64,000 bases of DNA from Streptomyces reniochalinae (GCF_003323735.1 NZ_QOIM01000057.1:62001-126000), one strand, 5' to 3'. Numbered from the stretch's first letter, positions 35,054-44,666 are shown. Translations and numbers: made by a program. The notes: a model not told the origin generated them from the sequence alone.

Positions 35054-35512
35054 TTACCGCCCTTGATCGCACACTCCAACCACTGTGCACGAATAGGGGA
35101 CTTTCAGGGGAGGCCAGAGGTTCCATTTCGGGTGGTTCTGTGACGCTTCCCACCCCCGTATCCAGGCCAAATGGATTCTTTGGGCGTCAACTCCCTTACT
35201 CGCGAGCAACTTCGGTGGCGCGGCGGTCCACCCGGATGGCACTAATGGAGTAGTGTGACGAGCCCTGGTCTCGGTTCTGACCCGGCGCCGAATGCACACG
35301 GTGACCACCTCGGCCACCGTGCGTTGTGAGGAGGTAACCGTGCCGTAGCGGCGGTTCCGGGTGGTTCCGTAGGATCGAACAGCGATCTGAACACTGCCTC
35401 GGACCCCGAGGAAGTCGGCAAGGTTGTGGCAGGCTGCACCCGGGCAGGCCACACTCGTCTAGCGGGAGCAGCGACGCACGTGACGTCGGCAGGCACCACC
35501 CGGGAGGTTCCC
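35054..35512. promoter_or_regulatory. Divergent intergenic region upstream of sepH
   Basis: Bidirectional promoter space of 459 bp. It contains a very strong ribosome-site match, GGAGGTAACC (35331-35340), followed by GTG CCG TAG, a two-codon frame that encodes nothing. A possible 24-codon frame (GTG at about 35253) ends just before it. Neither is convincing as a gene. CACTA-N6-TAGTG lies near 35240. Confidence 0.4.
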
Positions 35513-36637
35513 ATGCCCGAACTGCGTGTCGTGGCCGTCAGCAACGACGGCACACGACTGGTGCTCAAGGCTGCCGACAGCACGGAATACACGCTTCCGA
35601 TCGACGAGCGGCTGAGAGCCGCCGTCAGAAACGACCGCGCGCGGCTCGGCCAGATCGAGATCGAGGTCGAGAGCCACCTGCGGCCGCGCGACATCCAGGC
35701 GCGTATACGAGCCGGTGCCTCCGCTGAGGAGGTCGCGTCCCTCGCGGGCATCCCGGTCGACCGCGTGCGCCGGTTCGAGGGCCCCGTGCTCGCCGAGCGC
35801 GCGTTCATGGCCGAGCGCGCCCGCAAGACACCCGTGCGCCGTCCCGGCGAGAACGCCGGACCCCAGCTCGGCGAGGCCGTCAGCGAGCGCCTGCTGCTGC
35901 GCGGCGCCGACAAGGAGTCCGTCCACTGGGACTCCTGGCGACGCGACGACGGCACCTGGGAGGTCCTGCTCGCCTACCGCGTCGCGGGCCAGCCCCACTC
36001 CGCGACCTGGACCTATGACCCGCCGCGCCGCCTCGTACAGGCCGCCGACGACGAGGCGCGGGCGCTGATCGGCGAGACGGACGACACACCGGAGCCCAGC
36101 TTCCCGTTCGTGCCGCGCATCGCCAGGCTGCCCAGGGAGCGGACCGACCGTTCGGAGCGCACCGAGCGCGGAGAGCGGTTCGGGCGGCCCGAGCTGGAGC
36201 CCGCCTCTCTCTCCCCCGCGCCGGGCGACGAGGACGACCAGCCGTCCGCAGCGGACGAGCCCGCCGTCGGCCCGGACTCGCTGACCAGCCTGCTGGAGGC
36301 GGTGCCCAGCTTCCGGGGCGACCTGGTCGTCCCCGAGCAGTCCCCGGGCCACGAGGACGCGGCGGCGTCCGCTGCCTCGACGGTCCCGGACGCGGAAGAG
36401 GAGACGGAGAGCGAGCAGGCCGAGGAGCCCGAGGTGGTCGAGCCGCCGGCTCCCGCCGCCAGCGCCGGGTCGGCCTACGCGGACGTGCTGATGCCGCGGT
36501 CGGTGGGCGCCCACCGCGACCGGCTCAAGGGCACCACCGACCGCCAGGCGGAAGCGGACGGCGTCCGGCCGGGGCGCCGGGCCGCCGTGCCCAGCTGGGA
36601 CGAGATCGTCTTCGGCACGCGCCGCAAGAAGGAGTAG
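35513..36637 (+). CDS. sepH: SepH, actinobacterial cell-division protein
   Basis: ATG 35513 preceded by CGGGAGG; 374 residues. The N-terminal DUF3071 domain starts MPELRVVAVSNDGTRLVLKA and includes a helix-turn-helix (EEVASLAGIPVDRVRRFEG, about 66-85), then WDSWRRDDGTWEVLLAY. The C-terminal half is long, acidic and disordered, ending PSWDEIVFGTRRKKE, a conserved short end. SepH binds FtsZ and promotes Z-ring assembly during sporulation and vegetative division in Streptomyces. Intact. Confidence 0.92.
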   Translation: MPELRVVAVSNDGTRLVLKAADSTEYTLPIDERLRAAVRNDRARLGQIEIEVESHLRPRDIQARIRAGASAEEVASLAGIPVDRVRRFEGPVLAERAFMAERARKTPVRRPGENAGPQLGEAVSERLLLRGADKESVHWDSWRRDDGTWEVLLAYRVAGQPHSATWTYDPPRRLVQAADDEARALIGETDDTPEPSFPFVPRIARLPRERTDRSERTERGERFGRPELEPASLSPAPGDEDDQPSAADEPAVGPDSLTSLLEAVPSFRGDLVVPEQSPGHEDAAASAASTVPDAEEETESEQAEEPEVVEPPAPAASAGSAYADVLMPRSVGAHRDRLKGTTDRQAEADGVRPGRRAAVPSWDEIVFGTRRKKE

Positions 36638-36684
36638 CGCCGCCGCCTCTCGTCGCCGCGGCCCCCGCCCGCACTTGCCGGTGC

Positions 36685-36716
36685 GGGGGCGCCGGACCCG
36701 GCCGTCCGGCGCCCCC
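36685..36716. terminator. Convergent terminator between sepH and the sulfurtransferase gene
   Basis: GGGGGCGCCGGAC and GTCCGGCGCCCCC form a perfect 13-bp stem with a six-base loop, 48 bp after the sepH stop. Confidence 0.85.
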
Positions 36717-36788
36717 GCATCGCTGCCGCGCGCCGTGCTCGGATGCGCGGGTGCCGTCCTTTGCCCGGGCGCGAGCGGTGCGCGGGCC

Positions 36789-37637
36789 TCAGCCGCGTTC
36801 GGGGCCCGTCGCCACCGGCCTGCGGGACTCCGCCGTCCACTCGCTCCAGGAGCCGACGTAGAGGGCCGCGTCGATGCCGGCGAGGTGGAGGGCGAGGACC
36901 TCCTGGGCGGCGGAGACACCGGAGCCGCAGTAGACACCGACCTCGGCTCCCGGGGTGGCGCCCAGCGCCTCGAAGCGTTCGGTGAGGGCGTGCGGGGAGC
37001 GGAAGGTGCCCGCGTCGGTGAGGTTCTCCGTGGTGGGGGCCGAGACGGCGCCCGGGATGTGCCCCGCGACCGGGTCCAGGGGCTCGACCTCGCCGCGGTA
37101 GCGCTCCGCGGCGCGGGCGTCCATGAGGATCCCGTGGCGGGCCAGCGCCGCCGCCTCGTCGGCGTCCAGCGTGGGCATGCCGCCGGGCGAGGGCGTGAAG
37201 TCGCCGGGATCCGGGTCGGGCGTGCCGGTGCTCAGCGGGTTTCCCGCGGCCTCCCAGGCGGCGAGGCCGCCGTCCAGGACGCGGACGTCGGGGTGCCCGG
37301 CCCAGCGCAGCAGCCACCAGCAGCGCGCCGCCGCCCAGCCGCCGCCCAGGCCTCCGGCGTCGTAGACCACGACGGGGCGGCCGCTGCTGACGCCCGCACG
37401 GCGCATGGCGGCGCCGAAGACGTCGAGGGAGGGCAGCGGATGGCGTCCGGTGCCCGCGGCGGGCTTGGCGGCCAGCTCGCTCTCCAGGTCGATGTAGACG
37501 GCACCGGGAAGGTGGCCCTGCTGGTACAGCGGCAGCCCTGGGGGGTCGCCCGGCTTGTACCGCACGTCGAGCAGCACGGGTGCGGACCCGGCGGCGAGAT
37601 CGCTCGCGAGCGTGGCTGCGGAGATGATGGCTGTCAT
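36789..37637 (-). CDS. Sulfurtransferase with two rhodanese domains
   Basis: ATG 37637; 282 residues. The first rhodanese domain (5-125, VLLDVRYKPGDPPG) lacks a Cys and is structural. The second (150-270) has the active loop YCGSGVSA with Cys237. The loop fits thiosulfate or 3-mercaptopyruvate sulfurtransferases; CGSGVTA is typical of the latter. It moves sulfane sulfur to cyanide or thiols. Confidence 0.88.
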   Translation of the reverse strand: MTAIISAATLASDLAAGSAPVLLDVRYKPGDPPGLPLYQQGHLPGAVYIDLESELAAKPAAGTGRHPLPSLDVFGAAMRRAGVSSGRPVVVYDAGGLGGGWAAARCWWLLRWAGHPDVRVLDGGLAAWEAAGNPLSTGTPDPDPGDFTPSPGGMPTLDADEAAALARHGILMDARAAERYRGEVEPLDPVAGHIPGAVSAPTTENLTDAGTFRSPHALTERFEALGATPGAEVGVYCGSGVSAAQEVLALHLAGIDAALYVGSWSEWTAESRRPVATGPERG

Positions 37638-37794
37638 GGCGCCATCTTCGCGCACCGGATGGACTGCGGCCCGGCGGGTTCCGGGACGGCACACGGATCG
37701 GGGATTCTCGCCCCGAAGCGGAGAAAAGCGGCGCGGCCGGGGAGCGCGGCGCGACAGGTGGTGACAGCATCTGCACTGAGCGAGTAGTCACGAA

Positions 37795-37816
37795 GCCCCG
37801 GCAAGGACGCCGGGGC
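37795..37816 (+). promoter_or_regulatory. Perfect 8-bp hairpin in the leader of the VOC gene
   Basis: GCCCCGGC-AAGGAC-GCCGGGGC, 51 bp before the ATG. It could be a leader structure or the end of an upstream transcript. Confidence 0.4.
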
Positions 37817-37866
37817 AGCACTTCCACCCGTACGACCGCATCGATGATGGTCAAGGAGCGAAGCAG

Positions 37867-38661
37867 ATGACCGAGGCAGCGACTCGGCTACGTCACACCC
37901 CTGGGGCGCCCGCGTGGGCGAGCCTCATGGTGGACGGGCTGGACGTCGGCAAAGAGTTCTACCAGGGGTTGTTCGGCTGGGAGTTCCGCACGGGGCCCCA
38001 GCAGCTCGGCCCGTACGTGCGCGCGGTCGCGGGTGGCCACGAGGTGGCGGGGCTGGGGAAGAAGGCGGACGGGCGGCAGGTGCCGGTCGCGTGGCTGCCG
38101 TATCTGGCGAGCACCGACGCCGACGAGACGGCGGCCGCCGTGCGTTCGTACGGCGGGACGGTGGCGGTGGGGCCGCTGGACGCGGAGACGGCCGGGCGGA
38201 TGGCCATCGCCTCCGACCCCCTCGGCGCCCCCTTCGGCGTGTGGCGGGACGCGCACTACCCGGGCCTGGGCACGGCCCCGCTGGGCACGTTGGGGGCACC
38301 CGTCTGGTTCGAGCTGGTCACCCGGGAGACGAGCCCGGTGGTCAAGTTCTACCAGGCGGTGTTCGGTTACGAGGCGAAGGCCGTCGAGGCACCGGGCTTC
38401 GACTATCTGACGCTCTACGCGGACGGGCAGCCGGTGGCCGGAATCCACGGGGTGGGCGACGCGCTGCCCAGGGACCGGGGGCCGCACTGGCGCACGTACT
38501 TCGCGGTGGAGGACCCGGACGCCGTGGCACGGCACGCGGGCGAGCTGGGCGGACGGGTGGTGCGCGGTCCTGACGACTCCCCGTACGGACGGCTGGCGAC
38601 GCTCGCGGACCCGGAGGGCGCGCACTTCAGCGTCATCAGGCCCGTGGCGATGGAGGGCTGA
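37867..38661 (+). CDS. Two-domain VOC (glyoxalase-like) protein
   Basis: ATG 37867 after GGAGCGAAG; 264 residues. Two beta-alpha-beta-beta-beta repeats: APAWASLMVDGLDVGKEFYQ then GLFGWEF in the first, and PVWFELVTRETSPVVKFYQA then VFGYEA in the second. Both end in PFGVWR / HFSVIRP. These match the VOC family with the CFP-30-like arrangement (substrate unknown). No metal trio is evident. Confidence 0.85.
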   Translation: MTEAATRLRHTPGAPAWASLMVDGLDVGKEFYQGLFGWEFRTGPQQLGPYVRAVAGGHEVAGLGKKADGRQVPVAWLPYLASTDADETAAAVRSYGGTVAVGPLDAETAGRMAIASDPLGAPFGVWRDAHYPGLGTAPLGTLGAPVWFELVTRETSPVVKFYQAVFGYEAKAVEAPGFDYLTLYADGQPVAGIHGVGDALPRDRGPHWRTYFAVEDPDAVARHAGELGGRVVRGPDDSPYGRLATLADPEGAHFSVIRPVAMEG

Positions 38662-38681
38662 TCCAGGCGGCGGGGGCCTGC

Positions 38682-39362
38682 TCAGCGCCGTGGTGGCGGT
38701 GCCGGTGGCGTCGCGGCCTCGTCCACGGGCAGCACGTCGGGCGAGAGCGTCCCGGCCCCCGCCGAGGCCGCCGTCAGCCGCCTGCGGTGGTGGCGCCTGC
38801 ACAGCACCTCGTAGCCGACCTCTCCGCTGAGTTCGCCCACGTCGCCGACGACGACCTGGGCACCCTCGACCACCATGCGGCCGCCGACCGTGCGCGCGTT
38901 GTGCGTGGCGCGCGCCCCGCACCAGCACAGCGCCTCCACCTGGAGCGTCTCGAGCCGGTCGGCGAGCTCCATCAGCCGCCTGGAGCCGGGGAAGAGGTGG
39001 GTGCGGAAGTCGGTGGCGATGCCGAAGGCGTAGACGTCGATGCCCAGTTCGTCGACCACGCGGGCGAGCTGTTCGACCTGCTCGGGCGCGAGGAACTGGG
39101 CCTCGTCGACGATCACGTAGTCGGTGCGTCCGCCCGCGGTGAGGTGCCTGACCAGGTGCTGCTGGAAGTTGAGGTCCTCGGCCACCTCGACGGCCTCGGC
39201 GACCAGGCCGAGGCGGGAGGAGAGCTTGCCCTCGCCCGCGCGGTCGTCCCGTGTGAAGATCATGCCGTTGAGCCCGCGCGCCGAGCGGTTGTGCTCGATC
39301 TGGAGGGCGAGCGTGCTCTTCCCGCAGTCCATCGTTCCGGAGAAGAACACCAGCTCTGGCAT
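38682..39362 (-). CDS. tdk: Thymidine kinase
   Basis: ATG 39362; 226 residues. Walker A is GTMDCGKST (9-17), with DEAQ at 86-89 carrying catalytic Glu87. Zinc ligands lie in ALCWCGARATHNAR, and another Cys in VLCRRHH. Type II (TK1-like) thymidine kinase making dTMP by salvage. A Pro/Ala tail of 25 residues follows. Confidence 0.93.
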   Translation of the reverse strand: MPELVFFSGTMDCGKSTLALQIEHNRSARGLNGMIFTRDDRAGEGKLSSRLGLVAEAVEVAEDLNFQQHLVRHLTAGGRTDYVIVDEAQFLAPEQVEQLARVVDELGIDVYAFGIATDFRTHLFPGSRRLMELADRLETLQVEALCWCGARATHNARTVGGRMVVEGAQVVVGDVGELSGEVGYEVLCRRHHRRRLTAASAGAGTLSPDVLPVDEAATPPAPPPRR

Positions 39363-39470
39363 GGGGGGTACGGCCTTTCCTCGGGGCGGGCAACGGCTCG
39401 GGGGCGGGCAGCGGCCCTCGCGGGCGGATTCTCGCAGGCGGGTGCCGCGCGGGCTACGTGGGGCACACCC

Positions 39471-40691
39471 TCAGGTGCGGACCTCGAGGAGCGGGACGAG
39501 CTGCTCGGCGGGGGTCGCCGAGCCGTGCATGCCGATCAGCTCGGACTCCTTGGGTTCCCGGCGGGTGGCGACGATGGCGATGTCGTCGCGCATCGCCGCG
39601 ACGACGTCGCCGATCCTGCCGCTGACGCGCGGCTCGACCACAGGGCCGAACCAGCCGAGCTCGACGGCCTCCTGCCTGGTCGCCACCCACGCCTGCTCGG
39701 CGAGCACTTCACGCCACACGGCGTGGACGTCGCCCGCCGCGCCGGGGACGGCGTAGACATGGCGCATCCGGCCCTCGCCGCCCAGCTGGCGGACGCCGGC
39801 GCCGAGCTCCCAGTCCTCGTCGAAGTCGAGGCGCGCCTCGGGGCGTTGCGGGATGTCCACCATGCCGTGGTCGGCGGTGATGTAGAGCGCCGAGCGGGGC
39901 GGCAACTGTTCGGCGAGGCGTCTGGCGAGGCGGTCCACGTGGGAGAGCTGGCCGCGCCAGGCGTCCGAGTCCATGCCGTAGCGGTGTCCGTTGCCGTCCA
40001 GCTCCGCGTAGTAGGTGTAGACGAGTGCGCGGTCGGACGCGGCGAGGCGTGCGGCGGCCAGGTCCATGCGGTCCTCGGCGGCCAGCCGGCCGAGGAAGGT
40101 TCCGCCTGACAGGGCGACCTTGGTGAGCGGGGTGTGCTCGAAGTGCGGGGCCGTCACCTGGCAGGAGGCCACTCCGGCGGCCTCGGCCTGCTGGAAGACG
40201 GTGGGGTAGGGCTGCCACAGGTGCGGGTCGGTCCACGGCTGCCAGCGCAGCTGGTTCATGAGCTGTCCCGTGGCCGGGTCGAGCGCCGTGTAGCCGGGCA
40301 GCCCGTGCTCGCCGGGGACGCGTCCGGTGCCCACCGAGGCGAGGGAGGTCGCCGTGGTGGAGGGGAAGCCCGAGGTGATCGGCCCACCGGTGCCGTTCGC
40401 CGATCTTGGCAGCAGGGAGGTGAGGAAGGGGGCCTGCTCGGGATGGGCTCTGAGCGCCTCCCAGCCCATGCCGTCCACCAGGAAGACGCAGGCACGGTCG
40501 GCGGGCTCCAGCGGCAGCCCCGCGCTCATGCCGGGGACGCCGAGCCCTGCCGCGACGGAGGGCAGCAGGTCGGCGAGGGAGCCGGCGCCGTAGCGGGGCA
40601 CGGGGGCCGTGCGCGGGTCCAGCGGTGCGTCCGCCGGCACGGCGTCGTGCGGTGCCGCGGGGTAGGCGTGGGGGGTGCTCTCCGGGGTCAC
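39471..40691 (-). CDS. Alkaline-phosphatase-superfamily phosphodiesterase (nucleotide pyrophosphatase-like)
   Basis: ATG 40691, overlapping the DUF5998 stop as ATGA; 406 residues, no signal peptide. FLVDGMGWEAL holds the first metal Asp, SGFPSTTATSLASVGTG the nucleophilic Thr of the NPP family, YAELDGNGHRYG the Asp/His pair and TADHGMVDIP the last metal ligands. It hydrolyses a phosphodiester or phosphomonoester; the substrate is unknown. It is 109 bp upstream of tdk in the same direction. Confidence 0.87.
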   Translation of the reverse strand: MTPESTPHAYPAAPHDAVPADAPLDPRTAPVPRYGAGSLADLLPSVAAGLGVPGMSAGLPLEPADRACVFLVDGMGWEALRAHPEQAPFLTSLLPRSANGTGGPITSGFPSTTATSLASVGTGRVPGEHGLPGYTALDPATGQLMNQLRWQPWTDPHLWQPYPTVFQQAEAAGVASCQVTAPHFEHTPLTKVALSGGTFLGRLAAEDRMDLAAARLAASDRALVYTYYAELDGNGHRYGMDSDAWRGQLSHVDRLARRLAEQLPPRSALYITADHGMVDIPQRPEARLDFDEDWELGAGVRQLGGEGRMRHVYAVPGAAGDVHAVWREVLAEQAWVATRQEAVELGWFGPVVEPRVSGRIGDVVAAMRDDIAIVATRREPKESELIGMHGSATPAEQLVPLLEVRT

Positions 40692-41293
40692 TGCGAGGGT
40701 CCGACCCGGGTGCCCGCGCTACCGGCGGTGGCCTCGGACAGCGCCTGCGCGAAGGCGAGGGTCTGACGGACGGTGTCGGGTCCGTCTCCCGCCTCGCTGA
40801 CCCGCAGCGAGAGGTCGTCGGCCGTGGCCGAGCCCGTGTAGCCGTGGTCCGCCTCGCAGTTGGGGTCGCCACAGGTGGCGGGCTCCATATCGAGACGGGA
40901 GACGGCGCCCCAGCCGATGGTCAGCACCACCTCGCGGGGCAGGGTGCCGGGGGTGTAGGACTCGGGGTTGGCCACGACGCGGGAGAGCACGACGGAGGAG
41001 ATCCGCTCCAGTTTCACCGACTCGGTCGACGTCGTCGCGTAGGGCGACGGAGACGTGCCGTCCGCGGCCTGCTCGTCGGTGTGACTGACGAGGAAGCGGG
41101 TGCGGGTGAGCACCAGCACCGTGACGTGACGGCGCACCTCGTTGGAGTCGAACGTGGTCTCCTGATGCACAAGATAGGAGGCCACGGGCTCTCCGCCCAC
41201 CGCCGCCTCGACGGCCTCGGCCACGAGAGCCGGGTAGTAACCGCTGCGCTCGATCGCCTCGCGCAGCCCCTGGGTCGTCGTACCGGTCTTCGC
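40688..41293 (-). CDS. DUF5998 family protein
   Basis: ATG 41293 (MAKTGTTT; an ATG 12 bases upstream is in frame); 201 residues. Soluble, with FLVSHTDEQ and a small Cys motif, CGDPNCEADHGYTG, that may bind metal. Matches actinobacterial DUF5998, unknown function. Coupled by ATGA overlap to the phosphodiesterase gene, a linkage I recall as conserved. Confidence 0.8.
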   Translation of the reverse strand, partial: AKTGTTTQGLREAIERSGYYPALVAEAVEAAVGGEPVASYLVHQETTFDSNEVRRHVTVLVLTRTRFLVSHTDEQAADGTSPSPYATTSTESVKLERISSVVLSRVVANPESYTPGTLPREVVLTIGWGAVSRLDMEPATCGDPNCEADHGYTGSATADDLSLRVSEAGDGPDTVRQTLAFAQALSEATAGSAGTRVGPSQ

Positions 41294-41369
41294 CATGACA
41301 GCCATCCTACGGGGCCGTACGGCGGCGCAGACCCGCCCGTTCCCCCCGTACGCACACCCCCGGGGCGGG

Positions 41370-44117
41370 TCAGTACGCCGGGAGCCTGCGCGCCCCCAGG
41401 TCGGGACGCAGCCCCGGGTCGGCGACGCGGACCGCGGCGCCCAGCACCGTCACGCCCCGCGGGGCGACCACCACCGGATCGAGTTCCACGGCCAGCACCT
41501 GGGGATGGTCGTCCATCAGCAGGGAGACCCGCAGCAGCACCTCCTCCAGCGCGGCGGTGTCCGAGGGTTCGGCGCCGCGCCAGCCGAACAGCAGCGGCGC
41601 GGAGCGGATGCCGCGCACCAGGGCGGCGGCCTCCTTGTCCGTGACGGGTACCAGCCGGTGCGCGGTGTCCTCCAGCAGGTCGGAGGCGGTACCCGCCAGC
41701 CCGAAGGAGAGTACGGCGCCGATGGCCGGATCGAGGGTCCCCCGGATGACGGTGCCGACGCCGCGGGGGGCCATCGCCTGGACGACCGGGCGCAGCTGGT
41801 CGGGGGTGCCCAGCGCGTCGGTCAGCTCCGCGTAGGCGCGCCGCAGCCCGGCCTCTCCCGCGATGTCCAGCCGTACCCCTCCCAGGTCGGCGCGGTGCCG
41901 CAGGTGCGGGGCCGTGGTCTTGAGGGCGACCGGGTAGCCGAGGCGGTCGGCCGCCAGGGCAGCCGCGTCGGCGTCGGGCGCGGGGAGCGCGGGCCGTACG
42001 TGGATCCCGTAGCAGTCGAGCAGCCGGGAGGTCTCCTCGTCGGTCAGGGCGCGCCCGCGGTCGGGGGCCCGCGGCGTCGCGCGGTCCAGCAGCTGCGCGG
42101 CGGCGGCCTCGTCGGCGTCGAGGTCGGGAACCTTGCCCGGCGCCCCCGACTCGGCCCGCCACCGGGAGTGGCGCACCGCCTCGGCCAGGGCGCGGGACGC
42201 GCGTTCCGGCGTCGGGTAGGAGGGCAGGCCGCGCGCGGCCAGAGCTTTCTGCAGCCCTTCCATCGCCAGGTGCACGACGGCGACCGGCTTGCGCCAGGCA
42301 CCCTCGTGCGCGGCCACCGCGTCCGCCGCCTCCCGCAGCGCGTCGGCGAGGGCCTCGATGTGGCCGTCGGGCGGGGCGTCCGCCTGGCGGGTTCCGGTGC
42401 GGCCCGGCAGTTCGGCGGGGACGGTGGGCACGACGGTGAGCAGCACCGCGTCGGTGGCCGCGTCCGCGAGCGCCTCGCGCAGCGCCCGGCCGAAGTCGCC
42501 GGGTCCCGCGCCGCCCGGCAGCGCCACCACGGGGCGGGGGCGGAGGCCGTCGTTGAGGCAGGCGTCGTAGGTCAGCAGGCTCATCGCGTCGGTGTTGCCG
42601 AGGATGCCGACGTGCGGGCCCGCGGGCGGCGGCTGGTCGGCGAGGAGCACTCCGGTGTCGATCAGCTCGGTGAAGCTGTCGACCATCAGCACGCCTGCCT
42701 GGCGCAGCAGGGCCTGGACGGTCGCGTCGGGGGTACGGGAGGCGGGCACGGCGTGTCCCGGCGGGGGCGCACTGCCGCGCTGCCTGGCGCCCTTGACGAC
42801 GACGAGGGGTTTGCGGGCCGCGGTGCGCCGGGCGAGGCGGGTGAACTTGCGCGGGTTGCCGATCGACTCCAGGTACATCAGGACGACGTCGGTGTCGGGA
42901 TCCTCGTCCCAGTGCTGGAGCAGGTCGTTGCCGGAGACGTCGGCGCGGTTGCCGGCGGAGACGAAGGAGGAGGGGCCGATTCCGCGCCGGTCGAGCCCGT
43001 CGAGGAGGGCGATGCCGATGGCTCCCGACTGGGTGAAGACGCCGATGCGGCCCCGCGCGGGCATCCGGATGGAGGGCGTCGCGTTCAGCGCTACCTCGGG
43101 GGAGGTGTTGATGAGACCGAGGGCGCCGGGGCCGATGAGCCGCATGCCGTAGGAGCGGGCGAGCCGCACCAGGGCGCGCTGCTCGTCGCGTCCGACGCCC
43201 TCGGAGAGCACGACGAGCCCCTGGAGCGCCGCTTGGCCGCACTCCCTGACCGCGCGTTCGAGCTGCTCGGCGGGGACGGCGAGGACGGCCAGGTCGACGC
43301 GCTCGGGCAGGTGCCGCACGGAGCTGTAGGCGGGCACTCCGGCCAGTTCCGCCGGCCCTTCGGGGTCGAGCGCGTGGTTGACGGCGTACAGGCGTCCGGT
43401 GAAACCGCCGGTGCTCAGGCTGCCCAGTGCCGCGCGCCCGGCGCCGCCGGGGCTGCGGCTGGCGCCGATGACGACGACCGCGCCGGGGGCCAGCAGCCGG
43501 GCGACGGAGCGGGCCTCGGCGCGCTGTTCGCGGGCCTGCATCACGGCCAAGGAGCGCTCGGTGGGCTCCAGGTCGAGGGTGAGGTGGACGGAGCCGTCCT
43601 CGAAGCTGCGCTTCTGGGAGTATCCGGCGTCCGTGAACACCTTGATCATCTTGTTGTTGGCGGGCAGCACCTCGGCGGCGAAGCGGCGGATGCCGCGCTC
43701 CCTGGCGACGGCCCCGATGTGTTCGAGGAGCGCGGAGGCCACTCCCCTGCCCTGCTGGTCGTCGCGGACCAGGAAGGCGACCTCGGCCTCGTCGGCGGGT
43801 TCGCTCGCGGGGCGGCCGAGCGGGTCGATGCGGTCGTAGCGGACGGTGGCGATGAACTCCCCGCGGATCGTCGCCGCGAGGCCGACCCGGTCGACGTAGT
43901 CGTGGTGCGTGAAGCGGCGCACGTCACGGTCGGACAGCCGCGGGTAGGGAGCGAAGAACCGGTAGTACTTCGACTCGTCGGAGACCTGCTCGTAGAAGCT
44001 GACCAGGCGTTCCGCGTCGTCGGGGGTGATGGGGCGTACCTGCGCCGTACCGCCGTCACGCAGGACGATGTCCGCTTCCCAGTGGGTCGGGTAGGCGCGC
44101 TCCTCGGGACTCGGCAT
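41370..44117 (-). CDS. GNAT acetyltransferase fused to ADP-forming acyl-CoA synthetase-like domains (Pat type)
   Basis: ATG 44117; 915 residues. The GNAT domain (about 25-190) has the acetyl-CoA loop VRDDQQGRGVASALLEHI. CoA-binding (VVIGASRSPGG), succinyl-CoA-ligase-like and ATP-grasp domains (GYPVALKTTAPHLRHRADLG, about 700-900) follow. This is the arrangement of Streptomyces protein acetyltransferase Pat, which acetylates acetyl-CoA synthetase. Where active ADP-forming synthetases have SHTG with a phospho-His, this has GHAVPASRTP, so the synthetase half is probably a regulatory, catalytically dead module. HPr is divergent across 147 bp. Confidence 0.88.
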   Translation of the reverse strand: MPSPEERAYPTHWEADIVLRDGGTAQVRPITPDDAERLVSFYEQVSDESKYYRFFAPYPRLSDRDVRRFTHHDYVDRVGLAATIRGEFIATVRYDRIDPLGRPASEPADEAEVAFLVRDDQQGRGVASALLEHIGAVARERGIRRFAAEVLPANNKMIKVFTDAGYSQKRSFEDGSVHLTLDLEPTERSLAVMQAREQRAEARSVARLLAPGAVVVIGASRSPGGAGRAALGSLSTGGFTGRLYAVNHALDPEGPAELAGVPAYSSVRHLPERVDLAVLAVPAEQLERAVRECGQAALQGLVVLSEGVGRDEQRALVRLARSYGMRLIGPGALGLINTSPEVALNATPSIRMPARGRIGVFTQSGAIGIALLDGLDRRGIGPSSFVSAGNRADVSGNDLLQHWDEDPDTDVVLMYLESIGNPRKFTRLARRTAARKPLVVVKGARQRGSAPPPGHAVPASRTPDATVQALLRQAGVLMVDSFTELIDTGVLLADQPPPAGPHVGILGNTDAMSLLTYDACLNDGLRPRPVVALPGGAGPGDFGRALREALADAATDAVLLTVVPTVPAELPGRTGTRQADAPPDGHIEALADALREAADAVAAHEGAWRKPVAVVHLAMEGLQKALAARGLPSYPTPERASRALAEAVRHSRWRAESGAPGKVPDLDADEAAAAQLLDRATPRAPDRGRALTDEETSRLLDCYGIHVRPALPAPDADAAALAADRLGYPVALKTTAPHLRHRADLGGVRLDIAGEAGLRRAYAELTDALGTPDQLRPVVQAMAPRGVGTVIRGTLDPAIGAVLSFGLAGTASDLLEDTAHRLVPVTDKEAAALVRGIRSAPLLFGWRGAEPSDTAALEEVLLRVSLLMDDHPQVLAVELDPVVVAPRGVTVLGAAVRVADPGLRPDLGARRLPAY

Positions 44118-44264
44118 GCGCTCAGCGTACGGCGGTGAGCGGGCTCACGGAGCTGTCGCGCGGTGCGTCGTATGGTCGCGGTACTACACAGACGACCGTG
44201 CGGTGCCCGAGGGCCGCCGTGCGAGACTGGTCTAGACAACCTCACCGACTCGAAGGGCAACACC

Positions 44265-44546
44265 ATGGTTGAGCGCCGCGTCACCGTCGGCTGGGCCGAG
44301 GGGCTGCACGCCCGCCCCGCCTCCATCTTCGTCCGTGCCGCCTCGGCCGCCGGCGTTCCGGTCACCGTGCGGAAGGCCGAGGGCAACCCCGTCAACGCGG
44401 CCTCCATGCTCGGCGTGCTCGGCCTGGGCGCCGAGGGCGGCGAGGAGATCGTCCTGGCCTCCGAGGCGGACGACGCCGAGGCGGCCCTCGACCGGCTCGC
44501 GAAGCTGGTCTCCGAGGGGCTGGAGGAGCTTCCGGAGACGGTCTGA
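44265..44546 (+). CDS. ptsH: Phosphocarrier protein HPr
   Basis: ATG 44265 after GAAGGG; 93 residues. His15 in GLHARPAS is the phosphorylation site for enzyme I. Ser47 (NAASMLG) is at the position of the regulatory Ser of Firmicutes; Streptomyces generally lacks that regulation as I recall. It delivers phosphate to sugar EII complexes. Monocistronic, closed by a strong terminator. Confidence 0.94.
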   Translation: MVERRVTVGWAEGLHARPASIFVRAASAAGVPVTVRKAEGNPVNAASMLGVLGLGAEGGEEIVLASEADDAEAALDRLAKLVSEGLEELPETV

Positions 44547-44605
44547 GGACCCCCGCCGCGCGTCCGCGGTCGGTGGGGGCCCACGGACGCGGAACGCGAC
44601 GCGCA

Positions 44606-44636
44606 CGAGCCCCCGGCCCAGCAGGCCGGGGGCTCG
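44606..44636. terminator. Bidirectional terminator between ptsH and the M23 gene
   Basis: CGAGCCCCCGGCC and GGCCGGGGGCTCG, a perfect 13-bp stem with loop CAGCA, between convergent genes. Confidence 0.88.
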
Positions 44637-44666
44637 TCGCATGCCCGCGAGTGCGCCGGAAGAGCG

